Source: Parachlamydiales bacterium
GTDB taxonomy: Bacteria > Chlamydiota > Chlamydiia > Chlamydiales > Simkaniaceae
Direction: 5' to 3'
Length of the DNA: 23,701 bases
Assembly (NCBI GenBank): GCA_030641465.1
Contig: DAOWHK010000206.1
Location: 1 to 23,701, forward strand
Below the pieces are notes generated by a model. That model was not told the DNA's origin. It worked only from the letters and a program-made list of their open reading frames with translations, and did not search any database. The position numbers were made by a program, and so were the translations under genes. Below, piece after piece: positions 20,926-23,701 of this stretch (positions are counted from its first letter, which is position 1; every line of letters begins with the position of its first letter).

Positions 20926-23666
20926 GAGGCGCTCCACGTGAGAAAGGGCTCAAATGCTTTTTCTAAATACGGGGTCCAATTTTTCATCATTCCCGGGCCG
21001 TCCATATGCGCTTTTTCTTGAAATGCAAAGGTAAAATACTCATCTTTTAATGAGAGTAATTTTAGTAACGTTTTTTCTTCTTTTTTTAATAAAGGCAGCG
21101 CCCAATCTGGCTCAAGCGGCGATGGAGATGTGCTCGCCTTCTCAAAATACTCAAGATAAGTCGCAAGATGCTCGAGAGGATCGCCCTTTGGGGGAGATAG
21201 CCTTTCCCCTTTTTTTGTTAATAGTAAATCACCTGTCTGAATAGATAAAAAAACAAGGTAAAGGGGCCAAATTTTTATCAAGTCTGCAGCTTTTTTTTCT
21301 CCATGAAAAATCAGTCCTTTGCTACATACATTATCTAAGGATCCAACAAGGATTTTACCATTTATTGTCAGCGCCTTATGAAAGCGCACATTCCCCTCTA
21401 TATGCGGCTTTTCAGAGTAAGCGCTTAACTCTACTTGATAAATGTCTTCTCTTTTCACATCAAAACTTGCAAGTTGCAACCATAGCAAATGCATCTCTTC
21501 TTCTACCCTTGAAATAGCAATTTTATTAAGAGGCCCACTTGGCAATTTTCCATGTACCTCAGCGTGTTTTAAAACGTTTTCTAAAGGATTTTTCATCGCA
21601 TCTATGCGAAAAATAGCCTTTTGCAGATAGGAAAGGATCATATCTCCCCCTTGCACCTCTCCTCTTTTCAAATAAAGCCCTAAAGCTTTGTTACAATAAA
21701 AACGGAGGGGACTCGTTGCAAGTTTTTTGATCTCTCTAAGATCAATCACATTTTCTTCAAAACAGACCTCTTCAGGGAAAGAAAAAGATGGAATAAGAGA
21801 GGACTGAGAGCTCTTTTTATGACTCTTCTCAATAAAGTGAGTAAAGGTATTAACGTCCCCTAAATAATAAACAAGCTCATCAATCAGCGAGCTCGGACCG
21901 AGCTCTTTTCCCGTTTGCTTGCAAAGATTTGTATAACTTAATATTAGCGTCTTACGACAAGAAAGAAGAGCTTCTAAAAAGAGATAACGATCTTTCAGAG
22001 AAGTGGTTGGAAAAGGATCTTTTAGCGGACTTGATTTCATCTCACTAAGCGCTCTGACACTCGATTTTTTAGGAAAACTCTGCTCATCCATGCCAATCAT
22101 GCAAAGAATTTTTGCAGGAATCACTTCTCCAGGGCTAATAGTTGAAAAACGGATCGATTCAACCTCTGATGGCGCATATACATCAATATTCTTTGTAAGA
22201 GCCTTTTCAAGGTACGTTTTTATACTCGAAAAATCCCCTTTGAATTCAGGAAGTAGAGCAAGATTTGCAATTTCTGCATCAAAAAGAGCGCAAGACTTGG
22301 CCTCCTCTTTTGTAAAGTGCTTATAAGTCCACTCTTTCATAAGATGCAGCCACTTTTTAAATGTATGCTCTTTTGTTTCAAATTGCTCTAAATCATATTT
22401 CAAACTTTCTAAACACTCTACAACTTCGCCAAAAAGCTCAGAACTTGGCATATCAAGTACTTGAATACCCTCATCGGAGTTAGAAACAAGCCCAAGAAGC
22501 ATCCGTGTGATTGCATCTGAAAAGGTTCCAAGCCCTACCTCTTCATTTTTACGCTCTTTTGAAGAGTGGGATTTTCGATGCTCTAAATCATAGCCAAAAC
22601 GGATATTTGCCTTAATAAACCAATGCCTAATTTGATGATAATCCTTTCCTTTCCACCCATGACGTTTTAGAAAAAGAGGATTTCCAAAAAGCTTTAATAT
22701 ATCCTCAGCATTCCAAACGCTTCCAATAAGAGAGAGAAGCTGCCTTGTGCCTTGTAAAAAATGGCTTTTCACCTCAAGCCCGTGAATCTGATAGCAAATT
22801 TTCTCATCAAGCGATCCAAAAACAAGGTGAATAAGCTCTGCATATTCGGAGATGTTAGGGGCGAGCACCAAAATATCTTTTGGCAAAACATTTTCTGTTT
22901 GCAGTATTTCAATCAGGTGTTTTTTAAGCTCAAGAAGTTCCCTATATTTCGAAGGAAAAGCGTGAAGCTGAATGGAGTCGTCTTTATTTGCGCTAAACTT
23001 TTCAGTTTCTAAATCAAGCAGAGCTTTTTGCAGCATCTCAAGCTGCGATCCCCCTTTTTCTATGTATTGGTCTGTGGAGAGAAAAGAATCATAAAAGGGA
23101 AGACTTGTGCGACCAAGCTTTCCAAAATTTGCTAGAAGAGGGTTTTGCTCCTCTAAATAATTACTAAGATCTTCTTGCTGAGCTATAGATGCATTTCTAG
23201 AAGAGCGCGCGAGCATCTTTTTTTCAAAACGCGTTGCCAAATCTTCCCAATAAAAGCGACAGGGAGAAAAGTGATAAGCCGTAAAACTCCACTTTCCCAA
23301 AAACTGCCCAAAAAATTCCTGATAGAGATTAGGAAGAAAATGAATTCCAAAAAGATGGAGATCGATTGTAAAAGGAATTTTATCAAACTCTATTTTTTTC
23401 TCCAGCAACTGATAGGGATAATTCCAAAACCTAAACACATTTTGGAAAAGAACTTGCTGCCACCCTTGTCTTTTTAGCCAAGAAGGTAAAAACGCCCCTC
23501 CAAAAGTTCCATAATTGATAAAGTCTTCACTAAGCTGCCAGGCAAGGCCCCTTGCGCGTAAAACCCTACTTTCTCCATCCAAATAATTTAAGAGCTCCTC
23601 ATCTTTAAGCTCTAGAATTTCCTTTTCGAGATGCAGCGCTAAAATCTGTTTTGAAGGAAGTTTCAT
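20922..23666 (-). CDS. recC: Exodeoxyribonuclease V gamma subunit RecC
   Basis: 914 residues, shorter than E. coli RecC (1122). RecC is an inactive helicase-like and nuclease-like scaffold that splits the DNA strands and scans for Chi. Evidence is the RecC-type segment DILVLAPNISEYAELIHLVFG around residue 270, the later block EVIPAKILCMIGMDEQSFPKK, the segment IKKLATSPLRFYCNKALGLYL typical of the RecC C-terminal domain, and position directly before recB. No intact Walker A is visible, as expected. GAAAGAGAG precedes the ATG. It is the first gene of the operon within the window; only 35 bp lie upstream, so its promoter is not assessable. Confidence 0.93.
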   Translation of the reverse strand: MKLPSKQILALHLEKEILELKDEELLNYLDGESRVLRARGLAWQLSEDFINYGTFGGAFLPSWLKRQGWQQVLFQNVFRFWNYPYQLLEKKIEFDKIPFTIDLHLFGIHFLPNLYQEFFGQFLGKWSFTAYHFSPCRFYWEDLATRFEKKMLARSSRNASIAQQEDLSNYLEEQNPLLANFGKLGRTSLPFYDSFLSTDQYIEKGGSQLEMLQKALLDLETEKFSANKDDSIQLHAFPSKYRELLELKKHLIEILQTENVLPKDILVLAPNISEYAELIHLVFGSLDEKICYQIHGLEVKSHFLQGTRQLLSLIGSVWNAEDILKLFGNPLFLKRHGWKGKDYHQIRHWFIKANIRFGYDLEHRKSHSSKERKNEEVGLGTFSDAITRMLLGLVSNSDEGIQVLDMPSSELFGEVVECLESLKYDLEQFETKEHTFKKWLHLMKEWTYKHFTKEEAKSCALFDAEIANLALLPEFKGDFSSIKTYLEKALTKNIDVYAPSEVESIRFSTISPGEVIPAKILCMIGMDEQSFPKKSSVRALSEMKSSPLKDPFPTTSLKDRYLFLEALLSCRKTLILSYTNLCKQTGKELGPSSLIDELVYYLGDVNTFTHFIEKSHKKSSQSSLIPSFSFPEEVCFEENVIDLREIKKLATSPLRFYCNKALGLYLKRGEVQGGDMILSYLQKAIFRIDAMKNPLENVLKHAEVHGKLPSGPLNKIAISRVEEEMHLLWLQLASFDVKREDIYQVELSAYSEKPHIEGNVRFHKALTINGKILVGSLDNVCSKGLIFHGEKKAADLIKIWPLYLVFLSIQTGDLLLTKKGERLSPPKGDPLEHLATYLEYFEKASTSPSPLEPDWALPLLKKEEKTLLKLLSLKDEYFTFAFQEKAHMDGPGMMKNWTPYLEKAFEPFLTWSAS

Positions 23667-23701
23667 CTCTCTTTCAATCAGTAACTCTGAAAGATAAATC
23701 A

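Noticed and set aside
20926..20937. GTG start for recB at 20937
   Set aside because: It gives a 16-bp overlap with recC. The ATG at 20925 forms a typical ATGA coupling junction and is preferred.
23667..23701. Upstream gene or promoter of recC
   Set aside because: Only 35 bases remain to the window edge, with no recognisable boxes or coding signal.

Overview
The window looks like a piece of chromosome from an environmental (amoeba-associated) member of the Chlamydiae. I infer this from the adjacent mutL-pepP pair, a RecBCD set, AT-rich DNA, and several eukaryote-like F-box/leucine-rich-repeat (LRR) genes of the kind known from Parachlamydiaceae-like genomes. The genus cannot be fixed by reading alone.

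Layout. Positions 1-3091 hold a tandem array of three F-box-like/LRR genes on the + strand (the first enters from the left edge). They are separated by near-duplicate spacers of about 340 bp that carry the same candidate promoter. Positions 3106-7340 (minus strand) form a signalling operon: a membrane class III adenylate cyclase with HAMP linker, a very short MscS-type channel, and a PAS/HisKA sensor kinase with no response regulator beside it. A 164-bp palindromic element (7402-7565) follows, and its terminal repeat encodes the last residues of PepP. Positions 7532-10358 (minus) are pepP and mutL, overlapping by 32 bp. Divergent from mutL is an Acg-like nitroreductase family gene, followed by two unrecognised membrane-anchored proteins in convergent orientation. 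Positions 12947-13947 hold ribosomal protein S20 and a degenerate Nudix-fold gene, bracketed by two copies of a second inverted-repeat element. Then come a small secreted Cys-rich protein and a glycosyltransferase. A fourth F-box/LRR gene on the minus strand (15095-16154) is broken by a frameshift near its 3' end. The right third, 16230-23666, is a tightly overlapped recC-recB-recD operon on the minus strand.

Themes. Host-directed eukaryote-like LRR proteins are expanding and decaying here: tandem copies, exact repeat-unit duplication and one frameshifted copy. Two families of small non-coding palindromic elements sit between genes, and one has been recruited into a coding end. The conserved core (mutL, pepP, rpsT, recBCD) is otherwise intact. 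The least ordinary parts are the F-box/LRR family with its shared C-terminal domain, the palindromic elements, and the cyclase-MscS-kinase operon.
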